Assembly (NCBI GenBank): GCA_019416935.1
Contig: DXWI01000009.1
Span: 20,468-84,467, forward strand
Reading direction: 5' to 3'
Source: Clostridiales bacterium
Lineage (GTDB): Bacteria > Bacillota > Clostridia > Christensenellales > CAG-138
DNA: 64,000 bases
A program made the translations under genes and the position numbers. The notes beneath the pieces are model-generated. The model was not told the origin of the DNA. It did not search any database and was given only the letters and a program-made list of their open reading frames with translations. Numbering within the stretch: position 1 is the stretch's first letter; every line of letters begins with the position of its first letter. Below are positions 26,698 to 35,734 of this stretch, one piece after another.

Positions 26698-27840
26698 ATG
26701 CAGCAGAAACGTATCGCTATCCTGTTGTCGGCATTTCTTGTATTCACTGCCGTTTCCGCGTGCGGCGAAGCGCAGCAGAGCGCCGTACAGCCGACGTCCG
26801 CGCCGGTTCAGGCCATCGAATGCGTCGCTACGACCGCGCCGAGTCCCGCGCCCACATCGCAGCCGACGCCGGAACCGACCCCCGCGCCTACGCCGGAGCC
26901 GACGCCGGAGCCGACCGCCACACCCGTGCCCGCGGTTGTGCTGTCGGATCAGGCGTTTATCGTTGCCGTGCCGGAGCGGGAATGCCGCGTTTCGCTGCTT
27001 TGCGAAACCTATCAGCAGCTCGAAGCGCCGCTGTCGGTAGAAGCGCGCCTTTCGGACGGCACCGTAGTGGGCAGCGCTCAGGTCAAGCGGCATGAAACCA
27101 AGCTGAAATTCCGCCTGCCCGCCGGTGCTCAGCCGCGCACAACGCTGTATCTGTGGCAGGAAGGCGTGGATTATGCGATCGATACGCTGGACGTTGCTGT
27201 TACGGACCCGAACTATGAGCCGATTCGCGGCAACTATGCGCGCGACGACAAGATGATCGCGCTGACGTTTGACTGTGCCTACGGAGAAGCGCAAACCGAC
27301 TTTCTGCTGGATACGCTGCGCGCGTACGATATTCATGCAACCTTCTTTATGATCGGCACGTGGATCGGCAACCACGGTCCATGGATTGAAACCATGTTGG
27401 AGGACGGGCACGAACTGGGAAACCACACGATGAACCATGTGCGTTTTTCGGAAACCCCTGCAGCCACCATCAAAAAGCAGATCGAGCGCACGAGCGACCG
27501 CCTGCTGGAAAACCACAACTATACCACGAAGCTGCTTCGCCCGCCGTATGGCAGCAAGACGGACGTATCCAATGCGGTCACGCGGTTCCTTGGTTCGGAG
27601 GTCATCCTGTGGGGGCTCTCCGCTGCGGATTCCAACCCCGACCATACGGCAAAGAAGATCATCCGGCGCGTGCTTGACAATGTGAAACCGGGCGATATCA
27701 TCCTGTTTCACAACGGTGCGCCGCAGATGCGCGACTATCTTGTGCCCATTCTGGACGAGCTGATTTCCCGCGGCTATACCTTTGGAACCGTTTCTGAGCT
27801 GATGGGCTGGACGGAGAAATCGGAGAACCCGCAAAGCTGA
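26698..27840 (+). CDS. Polysaccharide deacetylase lipoprotein (PdaB-like)
   Basis: 380-residue exported lipoprotein: signal peptide with lipobox VSAC (Cys at about 22), a Thr-Pro linker (PTPEPTPAPTPEPTPEP, about 57-73), a beta-rich middle, and a C-terminal NodB deacetylase (about 185-375). Motif 1 reads TFDCAYGE, with the second Asp of the usual TFDDG replaced by Cys. Motif 2 HTMNH, motif 3 RPPYGS and motif 4 LFHNG are intact. The TFDxAxG variant resembles the PdaB/YlxY branch. It probably acts on peptidoglycan or chitooligosaccharide outside the cell. The ribosome site AGGGGAAAG precedes ATG 26698. A strong terminator follows. Confidence 0.92.
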   Translation: MQQKRIAILLSAFLVFTAVSACGEAQQSAVQPTSAPVQAIECVATTAPSPAPTSQPTPEPTPAPTPEPTPEPTATPVPAVVLSDQAFIVAVPERECRVSLLCETYQQLEAPLSVEARLSDGTVVGSAQVKRHETKLKFRLPAGAQPRTTLYLWQEGVDYAIDTLDVAVTDPNYEPIRGNYARDDKMIALTFDCAYGEAQTDFLLDTLRAYDIHATFFMIGTWIGNHGPWIETMLEDGHELGNHTMNHVRFSETPAATIKKQIERTSDRLLENHNYTTKLLRPPYGSKTDVSNAVTRFLGSEVILWGLSAADSNPDHTAKKIIRRVLDNVKPGDIILFHNGAPQMRDYLVPILDELISRGYTFGTVSELMGWTEKSENPQS

Positions 27841-27857
27841 CGGAAGCCAACAGGGCA

Positions 27858-27891
27858 CATGCCGGACAAATCCATGTCCGGCATGTTTTTT
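27858..27891 (+). terminator. Terminator after the deacetylase
   Basis: 11-bp stem CATGCCGGACA / TGTCCGGCATG, 6-nt loop, six Us. Confidence 0.92.
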
Positions 27892-27999
27892 GCTGTGTTC
27901 GGCGCCGGAAGCGGTCAATGTCGCGCTTTTGCTTGACAGCGCGGCCCGGCATGCTTATGATGACAAGCGACGACAGTTTTTTCTTGATTTGGAGCGATT

Positions 28000-29799
28000 A
28001 TGCAAAACAGAAACCGCCCGGTTTGGATGCCGCTGTTCCTTTGCGTGTTGCTATGCGTTGTATGCGCGTCCGGGTGCGCCGAACCGGCACAAGTGCAGGA
28101 GTCCAAGGCCACGCCGTTTCCGACAGCGACGGCAACGGCCCGCCCAACGCCCGTGCCCACGCCCGCGCCCACGCCGGAACCGACGCCAGAGCCGTACCCG
28201 ACCAACTATATGGGCGCCGCGGAGGCGGACGCCTTGCTGCTGGAGCAGGAAACGGTGCTGCTGGTCAAATCCCGCACCAACCGAATCCGGCTTTACGCCG
28301 CGCCTTCCCTCGATGCGCCGAACGAAAATATCAAAAATCTTGTGACAGATGTGTCCAACAGCGAGTTGATCGTGCTGGGTGAAGAGACCGCGCCGGACGG
28401 CACGCGGTTCTACCGCGTCCGGGCCGCATTCAACGGTGCGCAGGGGTATATGCCCGTCTCACAAACGCGCGCTTCGGTTCTCGCCGGCGAGGGCGTTTCC
28501 GGTTATGCGATCATGCAGCGGCCCGGCTGCGCGGTATACCGTTCCAGCAAGGCGGAGAGCCGGCTGCTCGCGCGCGCGGATTATCAGGCCGTTCGCGTGC
28601 TCGGCTCGTACCGCGGCTTCTATTTTGTGGTCACGCAGGATGGCGTCTACGGCTATGTTGACCCGGCGCAGCTCCGGATGGTGACGCGCGAGCAGTTGGA
28701 GGCCTATCTCGCGTACGGCCGGTTGGAGGACAGCGCGGAATCCTTCTCCGTAGCCGCGTTTGCCGACGCCGCGGAAAAGCTGGCCGGGCAGCGTGCGGAA
28801 TCGGCCGAAGAGCTGATCGTCTCGGAACTCACGCGCGCAGGGCTGTATTTTTCACCGGGATACTACCGGTATCTGGAAAAACCGCTCGGCAGTCTGCTGC
28901 TCTATCCGCAGCGACTGTATCAGGAGCCGGTGTACAATTCGCTTCGGTTCAAGCTCTGGAACAGTGCGGGAAATCTCGTATATGCCGCGGGGCGGGAGAC
29001 CGAGTGGGCCTATCTGGACAGCTATGCGGACGTGCAGCGCGGCGATCTGCTGTTCTTCTCCGAATACAGCGATACCGATACCGCCGTCGTGCTGCCATAT
29101 GAGGTGGTGCTGCGCGGAAAGGACTCCGGTTTTATCACCGCCTGCGGCATCGCGCTCGGGGACGACCGCATGCTGACGGTTGAGGATGGCACGGTCACAA
29201 TCGTGGAGCGTCTGAGCGAGCAGGCTTTGATGCGGTACTTTGACAGCGGCAGGCGCATTCTTCCCGCGGTTACGGATGAAAAGGCGCATATGATCGAAAC
29301 GATGATCGCGGCCATCTACGATCGTCTCGGCACACCCTATCACAACATCGTGCGCACGGGCGATGCGAGCTACGACTGTTCCGGCATCATCTGCTGGTCG
29401 CTCCGCACGATGGGCGTGCGCCGTGACAGGCGCAGCGATACCATGGAGATGGAGGAAACAACGGCGGCCGGTCTGTCCAATACGTTTGTGCTGTATCGCG
29501 GCGATAACAAAATCCAGCTCGCGCGCATCAATGAGCAGTCCAAAATGCAGGAGGACATCGCGCGGCTGGAACGCGGCGATCTCGTGTTCCTGCTCAACGA
29601 AAAGCATTCCCGCATCGGCCATGTGATGATCTATCTGGGCGGCGGGAACGTGATCCATTCGACTACGGTTTCCGATGATTATCGCGGCACGCTGGTGGCA
29701 GGATTCCGGCCGGAACTGCAGGAGCTGTATTCCTGCGCAACCCGTATTGTTTCATACGGCGAGCGGGAATACCCCATTGCAGCGCAGAGCGCGCAATGA
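28000..29799 (+). CDS. SH3 and NlpC/P60 cell-wall hydrolase lipoprotein
   Basis: 599-residue exported protein: signal peptide with lipobox ASGC, Thr-Pro linker (PTPVPTPAPTPEPTPEP), two SH3-like segments (about 85-150 and 165-225) and a helical middle. Around 320-420 is an incomplete NlpC-like stretch (VQRGDLLFFSEY...AVVLPYEVVLRG) that lacks the catalytic Cys. A full NlpC/P60 domain (about 425-590) has catalytic Cys in YDCSGIICW and His in RIGHVMIYLGGG. It probably cleaves peptidoglycan stem peptides. The start is backed by TTGGAGCG upstream. It belongs to a run of three wall-active lipoproteins between 26.7 and 32 kb. Confidence 0.9.
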   Translation: MQNRNRPVWMPLFLCVLLCVVCASGCAEPAQVQESKATPFPTATATARPTPVPTPAPTPEPTPEPYPTNYMGAAEADALLLEQETVLLVKSRTNRIRLYAAPSLDAPNENIKNLVTDVSNSELIVLGEETAPDGTRFYRVRAAFNGAQGYMPVSQTRASVLAGEGVSGYAIMQRPGCAVYRSSKAESRLLARADYQAVRVLGSYRGFYFVVTQDGVYGYVDPAQLRMVTREQLEAYLAYGRLEDSAESFSVAAFADAAEKLAGQRAESAEELIVSELTRAGLYFSPGYYRYLEKPLGSLLLYPQRLYQEPVYNSLRFKLWNSAGNLVYAAGRETEWAYLDSYADVQRGDLLFFSEYSDTDTAVVLPYEVVLRGKDSGFITACGIALGDDRMLTVEDGTVTIVERLSEQALMRYFDSGRRILPAVTDEKAHMIETMIAAIYDRLGTPYHNIVRTGDASYDCSGIICWSLRTMGVRRDRRSDTMEMEETTAAGLSNTFVLYRGDNKIQLARINEQSKMQEDIARLERGDLVFLLNEKHSRIGHVMIYLGGGNVIHSTTVSDDYRGTLVAGFRPELQELYSCATRIVSYGEREYPIAAQSAQ

Positions 29800-29858
29800 T
29801 CGGGGATCCCCTCCCCTGTGCGCCGGTCGCACCGCCCTTCGATATGTCGGGCAGCCCC

Positions 29859-29944
29859 GCAATCCGCGCGGAGCACACCATGTCGCTTCTGGCGTCCCAC
29901 GCACAGCATCTTGTCGAATTTGCTGCAATCCGCGCGGAGCACAC
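29859..29944 (+). repeat. Pair of 20-bp direct repeats
   Basis: GCAATCCGCGCGGAGCACAC occurs at 29859-29878 and again, identical, at 29925-29944 (66-bp spacing). The sequence between differs from that after the second copy, so this is not a simple tandem. The surrounding gap 29800-30180 shows no credible gene; it is the leader region of the VanX-M14 gene. Confidence 0.7.
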
Positions 29945-30180
29945 ACCCCGCCATGCGCGTACACACCGGTTTTCCTGCAGCAACCGTCCGCGCCGAATCC
30001 ATCATCACTGCGGGTCTCGGCGTGCGCGGCGGCAGCTAACAGCGCCCCCTGCTGCGGCGGTTCCCGGATTTGGCCTTTTCGGTTTTCAGCCTTGACCTTT
30101 GGGGTAAAGAACGCGTACCTGTTATGAAAGGGTATTGGGTCTACTATGCTGCGCAAGCCCCACCCGAAAGGAAATAACAA

Positions 30181-32028
30181 ATGAGCAGACGCCTTTTGGC
30201 CGTGCTGATGGCAGCGCTGCTGCTGTCGGGTTGCGCACCGGCGGTTCCGGCACAGCGCACGGCTTCACCGGTGGTGATCAGTCTTGCGGCAACGCCCGCG
30301 CCCACGGTACCCGCTTCTCCGGAGCCGGAGCACACCGATTCGCAGCCGACCGCCGCAAAGACCCCGGCCTGCTCCCCGCTTTGCCCGGAGCTGCCGCCGG
30401 AAACGCTGGTTGCCGTGCGTGATCATATCCCCGATATTCTGGTGGAGCTTCGATACGCATCGGAGAACAATTTTACCGGCATGCAGATCTATGATTTCAC
30501 GGAGCCCCAGCTCCGATACGGCACGGTACAGAAGCTTCTGGCCGCCCAGCGGATGCTCAGTGCGCAGGGGTATGGTCTCAAAATCTATGATGCCTACCGC
30601 CCTTCTTCCGCACAATATCGGCTGTTCGAGGTCTTTCCCGACAGCCGCTATGTGGCGAATCCGTACCGGGGGTTTTCCTCGCACAGCAGGGGAAACACGG
30701 TCGATGTGACGCTGGTTGCGGCCGACGGCAGCGCGGTCGAAATGCCCTCCGCTTTCGACGATTTTTCCGCGCTGGCCGACCGCTCGTATGACGATGTGTC
30801 CGAAGCGGCAAGGGCGCACGCACTGCTGCTGGAGGCCGTCATGACCGAATGCGGCTTTTCACCGTATCAGAAGGAATGGTGGCACTTTTCCGATACGGAC
30901 GCATATCCGGTCATCGAGGACAACCGTTTCATCGCTTCTTGCGAGGAGTTTCTTTCTCTGCGGGAAGCCCCGGATACCTCCGCGGACTGTCTGATGCGCA
31001 TCCCGGCGGGCGCAGCGCTGGCGGTCGTATCGTACGACGGCCCGTTTGCGCTGGTCAACTACCGCGGAACGCGCGGCTATGTGCTCGCCTCCTATCTGAC
31101 AAAGGAGGGGCCGGAGGACTACGAGACGCTTTCCATCATACATGCTGAAGAACCGTATAGCTATGAACGCATGTGCGAGGATCTCCTTGCGCTGTGCGCG
31201 GCATGGCCCGGCAGAATTTCCGTTTCAAGCATCGGTCGCAGCGAACTGGGAAGGGATATCCCCGTTGCGCTGCTGGGGGATGCAAACGCGCCCCACCACG
31301 TTCTCATTCAGGGCGCGATACATGGCCGCGAGTCCATCACTGCAGCGCTTCTGATGTGCTTGTTGGAGGACGCGTTAGAGAGCGATGCGGCGGTGCTGGC
31401 GGATGTATGCTTCCATGTGATCCCGATGAGCAATCCGGATGGGGTTGCCATCAGTCAGAGCGGCAAGCTGATCGGGACAGCCCGGGAAATCTATCTGCGT
31501 GAGACCGTGGAGGGCGCGACGACGCTTTCAGAAGCGGCATATGCCCGGCAATGGAAAGCCAATGCGCTCGGCATCGACCTGAACCGGAATTTTGTCGCGG
31601 GTTGGGCGGCGTATAGCGGTCCCGCGGAGCCATCCTGCGCCCGTTACCGCGGCAGTGCTCCGCTCTGCGCCGCGGAGAGCCGCGCGCTGGCGAACTACAC
31701 CCGGCAGTATCCGTTTGATGCGACGATCAGCTACCATTGCGCCGGGTCGCTGATCTATTATACGTATGGGGACAATGGCGCGGTCAACACGCGTTCAGCC
31801 TCGCTGGCACAGGCGGTGGTGGAAGCGACCGGGTACTCCCTGTGCCCCGCATCGGGCGTGGATGGCGCTGGCTACAAGGACTGGGCGATCGATGGGCTTG
31901 GTATTCCGTCGCTGACCATCGAGGTCGGATATGGCAGCGCGCCACTGCCGCTGCGCAATTTGACGACAGCGTATCTTCGCAACCGGACGGTGTTTGCCCG
32001 CATCGCCGGTTGGCTGCAAAACGAATAG
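30181..32028 (+). CDS. VanX-type D,D-dipeptidase / SH3 / M14 carboxypeptidase fusion lipoprotein
   Basis: 615 residues with lipobox LLLSGC (Cys about 18). Domain 1 (about 72-250) is an M15D D-Ala-D-Ala dipeptidase with the substrate Arg in YDAYRPSS, zinc ligands His and Asp in SSHSRGNTVD, and catalytic Glu plus His in EWWHF. Domain 2 (about 255-312) is SH3-like (LREAPDTSADCL...VNYRGTRGYV). Domain 3 (about 325-612) is an M14 zinc carboxypeptidase with HxxE in GAIHGRES, NPDG, DLNRNF, ligand His in ISYHCAG and catalytic Glu in LTIEVG. Every active-site residue of both peptidases is present, so it should be bifunctional at the cell surface. AAAGGAAA precedes the ATG. Confidence 0.92.
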   Translation: MSRRLLAVLMAALLLSGCAPAVPAQRTASPVVISLAATPAPTVPASPEPEHTDSQPTAAKTPACSPLCPELPPETLVAVRDHIPDILVELRYASENNFTGMQIYDFTEPQLRYGTVQKLLAAQRMLSAQGYGLKIYDAYRPSSAQYRLFEVFPDSRYVANPYRGFSSHSRGNTVDVTLVAADGSAVEMPSAFDDFSALADRSYDDVSEAARAHALLLEAVMTECGFSPYQKEWWHFSDTDAYPVIEDNRFIASCEEFLSLREAPDTSADCLMRIPAGAALAVVSYDGPFALVNYRGTRGYVLASYLTKEGPEDYETLSIIHAEEPYSYERMCEDLLALCAAWPGRISVSSIGRSELGRDIPVALLGDANAPHHVLIQGAIHGRESITAALLMCLLEDALESDAAVLADVCFHVIPMSNPDGVAISQSGKLIGTAREIYLRETVEGATTLSEAAYARQWKANALGIDLNRNFVAGWAAYSGPAEPSCARYRGSAPLCAAESRALANYTRQYPFDATISYHCAGSLIYYTYGDNGAVNTRSASLAQAVVEATGYSLCPASGVDGAGYKDWAIDGLGIPSLTIEVGYGSAPLPLRNLTTAYLRNRTVFARIAGWLQNE

Positions 32029-32262
32029 GATGCGTGCGACGCGGGACGCGCTTTCATATTGCGGCGCACCGACCGCTCCGAAAACCGCCGAACCTTTTTT
32101 CATGCGGTCGTCCTAAGCGAGGCCTGATGACGCGTTCCCGTGCTTTTGCCGGTCGGCGCGTCCGTAAGAAGAGATACGATTCGATACCAACCCGGCCCAC
32201 AAACGGTCTGACGCATCCGTTTGCCGGCCGGATAGGGATGGGTTTTAAGGAGGAACCATTCT
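32029..32262. other. Intergenic leader with hairpin
   Basis: No gene seen. An imperfect hairpin pairs GGCC-ACAAACGG with CCGTTTG-CCGGCC (about 32194-32228), ending about 20 bp before the ribosome site of the GNAT gene. It could be a terminator remnant or a leader structure. Confidence 0.35.
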
Positions 32263-32757
32263 GTGCGCAATTATACGATCAAACCCATGGAAACCGAGGC
32301 CGAAATCGACGGGAAGGGCTTTGTTCACTTCAAGGCGTGGCATGAGACCTATACAAAGCTCGTTGACGCCGCATACATGAGCGGCATTACGGAAGAAGCG
32401 TGCAGGAGGATCGCCCGCAAATGGACGGACCATATTCTCGTTGCCAAGGATGGCGAGCGGGTCATCGGCTTCGTGGGGTACGGTGCGTCCAGCGATGAAG
32501 CCCTCACCGGCTGCGGCGAAATCTTCGCGCTCTATGTGCTTGCGGAGTATCATGGTCAGCGGGTTGGATATGCGCTGATGAACGCCGCCCTGGAAAAGCT
32601 CAACGATTACAGGAGGATTGCCCTCTGGGTGCTCAAGGGCAATGACAAGGCCATCCGGTTTTACCAACGATATGGGTTTTGCTTTGACGGAACGGAGAAA
32701 GAAATCCTGCTCGGTACGCCGAACACGGAACTGCGGATGGTCTTTGAAAACCCCTGA
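32263..32757 (+). CDS. GNAT-family N-acetyltransferase
   Basis: 164-residue acetyltransferase using acetyl-CoA; substrate unknown. The acetyl-CoA core is typical: VAKDGERVIGFVGYG, then EIFALYVLAEYHGQRVGYALMNAAL (motif A, Q/RxxGxG/A variant), then RIALWVLKGNDKAIRFYQRYGF (motif B). GTG is the start, with AAGGAGGAA 7 nt upstream; no in-frame ATG precedes the conserved region. It is a single gene with a hairpin terminator behind it. Confidence 0.92.
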   Translation: MRNYTIKPMETEAEIDGKGFVHFKAWHETYTKLVDAAYMSGITEEACRRIARKWTDHILVAKDGERVIGFVGYGASSDEALTGCGEIFALYVLAEYHGQRVGYALMNAALEKLNDYRRIALWVLKGNDKAIRFYQRYGFCFDGTEKEILLGTPNTELRMVFENP

Positions 32758-32838
32758 AGTCCACGATTGTCCGCTCCATGGCTTGCAGGGTACGGCTCAT
32801 CCATGCGCCGTCGCCGAATGAACACCGAACCGATCTAT

Positions 32839-32872
32839 GCCCACCGGCGCTGCCGGCGGGCTGCTTGTTTTT
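32839..32872 (+). terminator. Terminator after the GNAT gene
   Basis: 10-bp stem with one mismatch (GCCCACCGGC / GCCGGCGGGC, loop GCT) followed by TGCTTGTTTTT. It lies in the convergent gap with the EamA gene. Confidence 0.75.
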
Positions 32873-33768
32873 CATGCGCGCTTTTTGGAAGGCAGCTCGC
32901 TCAAAAATGCCGCGCCCAGCACAAGCGCCGCGCCGACCGCACCATGGACGCCGAGCGTTTCACCGAGCACGAGCGCCGAGAGCAAAATGGCGACGATTGG
33001 ATCGATATAGCTGAGAATCGCGACGGTCTGCGCCGGCAGATCGCGAATGGAGTCAAAATAGAGCGCATATGTGCAGCCTGTATGAACGATTCCGAGCACC
33101 AACAGCATCGAAACAGAGAACAGGTTGAGCGGAGCGCTACCGGCCGGCTCCAAGATCAGCGCATACGGCAGCAGCACCAGTGAAGCAACCGCAAGCTGTG
33201 AAATGGTCTTTTCGTATGCGGAGAGCGCCCCAAGCCGCCGGTTGAGCAGCTGCACCGCGGCATAGCACGCCGCCGCGCCGACCCCGAACAGAATGCCGCG
33301 CCAACCGGAGGACGACACACCGCCCGCTCCCCCCCATACGCCGGAGACGATGGTCATGCCGAGGAGCGCCACAGCGGCGCAGGCGGCCTTCCTTGCGGTC
33401 AGGCGTTCCTTCAGCAGCAGCGGGGAAACAAGGATCACGAAGATCGGAGCAAGGTAGTAGCAGAGCGTTGCGATGGCGACGGTCGTATACCGGTACGCCT
33501 CGAACAGCAATATCCAGTTCGCACCGATGCATATGCCGGAGAGGCACAGCGGAACAAGGCGCTGCCGGATGGCGCGAAAGGAGAGCGGTTTATGGGTGAC
33601 GGCGGCAAGCACAAGCAGGAACGCCACGCCGATGACGCCGCGTGCGAGCGACAGCCGACCGGAGGGCAGCGGCACAAACCGCACGAACAGGCTGATCGTG
33701 CCGAACAAAAACATGGATAAAATGAGCTTGCTCTTGGCCGCTGACACGGCCTTTTTCTCTGGCTGCAT
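32872..33768 (-). CDS. EamA/DMT-superfamily exporter
   Basis: 298 residues with ten hydrophobic helices in two EamA repeats (about 12-140 and 155-290). The second half of each repeat has the typical end (YYLAPIFVILVSPLLLKERLT; SYIDPIVAILLSALVLGE), where acidic residues follow the last helix. This drug/metabolite family exports amino acids or small metabolites; the substrate cannot be read from sequence. It is monocistronic and divergent from guaB, with a basic tail (SKKRA). Confidence 0.9.
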   Translation of the reverse strand: MQPEKKAVSAAKSKLILSMFLFGTISLFVRFVPLPSGRLSLARGVIGVAFLLVLAAVTHKPLSFRAIRQRLVPLCLSGICIGANWILLFEAYRYTTVAIATLCYYLAPIFVILVSPLLLKERLTARKAACAAVALLGMTIVSGVWGGAGGVSSSGWRGILFGVGAAACYAAVQLLNRRLGALSAYEKTISQLAVASLVLLPYALILEPAGSAPLNLFSVSMLLVLGIVHTGCTYALYFDSIRDLPAQTVAILSYIDPIVAILLSALVLGETLGVHGAVGAALVLGAAFLSELPSKKRA

Positions 33769-34015
33769 GCGGTTTCTCTCCCCCGTATTGCATGACGTTT
33801 CGGTGTGCAGAGATCAAAGAACAAATCCGCTTAGCGGCAGTCGAAGGACCCGCGCTATTGCTGGGGCCTCTAAGCCACGGTATGTCCTGTCCCGGCGTCC
33901 CCTTTGGCCCGGCGGTCAATCCGCGCCGAATCGATAAAGAATACCATGTTTTTTGCGGCTTGTCCATCCGGATTCAGCGCCGCACGGCCAACAGAAGAAA
34001 AACGGCGCCCGCTTC

Positions 34016-34044
34016 TTGCATGCGGCGCAAACTTCGTGTACAAT
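34016..34044 (+). promoter_or_regulatory. Promoter of guaB
   Basis: TTGCAT (34016-34021), a 17-bp spacer, TACAAT (34039-34044), 46 bp before ATG 34091. No purine riboswitch fold was recognised in the short leader. The rest of 33769-34090 holds no gene. Confidence 0.75.
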
Positions 34045-34090
34045 ACGTGTAATTCGATTTTATATCATACAAGAACTTTTGGAGGCGTGC

Positions 34091-35593
34091 ATGGCATACT
34101 ATTTTAACGAACCTTCCCGTACCTTCAGCGAATACTTGCTCGTCCCGGGCTATTCGTCCAAAGACTGCATTCCGCAAAACGTATCGCTCAGCACGCCGGT
34201 CGTGCGCTTCCGCCGCGGCGAACAGAGCGCCATTCAGATGAATATCCCGCTCGTTTCCGCCGTCATGCAGTCCGTTTCGGACGACCGCATGGCCATTGCG
34301 CTCGCGCGGGAGGGCGGCATTTCGTTCATCTACGTGTCCCAGCCGATTGCACAGCAGGCCGAAATGGTGCGCCGCGTCAAGAGTTACAAGGCGGGCTTTG
34401 TGGCGAGCGATTCCAACCTGCGCGCTGACCAGACGCTTCAGGACGTGCTCGCCCTCAAGGCGCGTACCGGCCACTCCACGATGGCCGTCACGGAGGACGG
34501 CAGCGCCAACGGCAAGCTCGTGGGCATCGTCACCAGCCGCGACTACCGCGTCAGCCGCATGGAGATGGACACGCCCGTGGCCGCGTTCATGACCCCGTTC
34601 GAGAAGCTGATCTATGCCGAGGAGGGTACGAGCCTCAAGGCCGCCAACGACATCATTTGGGAGCACAAGCTCAACGCCCTGCCCATCGTCGCAAAGGACG
34701 GACGGCTGGTGGCGTTCGTGTTCCGCAAGGATTACGATGTGCATAAGGACAACCCCGCCGAATTGCTCGACGCGCACAAGCGCTATATCGTCGGCGCGGG
34801 CATCAACACGCGCGATTATCGGGAGCGGGTTCCGGCGCTGGTCGAGGCCGGCGCGGACGTGCTTTGCATCGATTCCTCCGAGGGCTACTCCGAGTGGCAG
34901 CGGCAGACGCTGTCCTTCATCCGCGAGCGCTACGGCGACTCCGTGAAGGTCGGCGCGGGTAACGTGGTCGATCGCGACGGATTCCGGTTCCTTGCCGAGG
35001 CGGGCGCGGATTTTGTGAAGATCGGAATCGGCGGCGGTTCGATCTGCATCACGCGCGAGACCAAGGGCATCGGCCGCGGGCAGGCGACGGCGGTGATCGA
35101 GGTTGCCAAAGCGCGCGACGAGTATTTTGAGGAGACGGGTATCTACGTGCCCATTTGCTCCGACGGCGGCATTGTGCAGGATTACCACATCACGCTGGCG
35201 CTCGCGATGGGCGCGGATTTCTGTATGCTGGGCAGATATTTCGCCCGCTTTGACGAAAGCCCGACCAGCCGCGTGCTCGTCAACGGCAGCTATATGAAGG
35301 AATACTGGGGCGAGGGCAGTGCGCGTGCGCGCAACTGGCAGCGCTACGACATGGGCGGTGCCGCGAAGCTGTCGTTCGTGGAGGGCGTGGATTCCTACGT
35401 CCCGTATGCGGGCAGCCTTTCGGAAAACGTTGCGACCACGCTCAGCAAAATCCGTTCGACCATGTGCAACTGCGGCGTGCTGAACCTGCCGGATTTGAGG
35501 CGCGATGCAAGACTGACGCTCGTATCGTCGGTCAGCATCGTCGAGGGCGGCGCGCATGACGTTCTGCTCAAGGATCGCACCGCGGATAAGTAA
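34091..35593 (+). CDS. guaB: IMP dehydrogenase (Tritrichomonas-like type)
   Basis: 500-residue enzyme oxidising IMP to XMP with NAD+, the committed step to GTP. TIM-barrel IMPDH with two CBS repeats inserted at about 115-225. The catalytic loop reads GIGGGSICITRE (Cys about 325), unlike the common GPGSICTTR. The mobile flap has NWQRYDMGG with the Arg-Tyr pair. The C-terminus runs SYVPYAG...TMCNCG...VSSVSIVEGGAHDV. These signatures match, from memory, the IMPDH of the protozoan Tritrichomonas foetus and related clostridial enzymes. ATG 34091 has GGAGG 5 nt upstream. It is monocistronic between its own promoter and terminator. Confidence 0.96.
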   Translation: MAYYFNEPSRTFSEYLLVPGYSSKDCIPQNVSLSTPVVRFRRGEQSAIQMNIPLVSAVMQSVSDDRMAIALAREGGISFIYVSQPIAQQAEMVRRVKSYKAGFVASDSNLRADQTLQDVLALKARTGHSTMAVTEDGSANGKLVGIVTSRDYRVSRMEMDTPVAAFMTPFEKLIYAEEGTSLKAANDIIWEHKLNALPIVAKDGRLVAFVFRKDYDVHKDNPAELLDAHKRYIVGAGINTRDYRERVPALVEAGADVLCIDSSEGYSEWQRQTLSFIRERYGDSVKVGAGNVVDRDGFRFLAEAGADFVKIGIGGGSICITRETKGIGRGQATAVIEVAKARDEYFEETGIYVPICSDGGIVQDYHITLALAMGADFCMLGRYFARFDESPTSRVLVNGSYMKEYWGEGSARARNWQRYDMGGAAKLSFVEGVDSYVPYAGSLSENVATTLSKIRSTMCNCGVLNLPDLRRDARLTLVSSVSIVEGGAHDVLLKDRTADK

Positions 35594-35618
35594 AGGCAAC
35601 GGCGAAGAAATCCCAAAA

Positions 35619-35650
35619 AACGGCCGCGCAGATATTGCGCGGCCGTTTGT
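35619..35650 (+). terminator. Terminator after guaB
   Basis: 11-bp stem AACGGCCGCGC / GCGCGGCCGTT with a 7-nt loop and T-rich tail. An A-run upstream lets it also act on the minus strand. Confidence 0.85.
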
Positions 35651-35734
35651 TGCGTTTATGCGTTCGATGTGGGGGCGAGCAATGCGCGCCCTGCCAAAGG
35701 CGCCTCGGATGTGATGCGCCCCACCCAAAAACGT

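Noticed and set aside
26840..26935. Tandem DNA repeat (CCGACGCCGGAA-type) in the deacetylase gene
   Set aside because: Ordinary Thr-Pro-Glu linker coding also found in neighbouring lipoproteins and the Rhs gene; low-complexity spacer, not a mobile repeat.
34045..34090. Purine riboswitch upstream of guaB
   Set aside because: The leader is only about 40 nt and AT-rich; no conserved purine-aptamer junction can be built.
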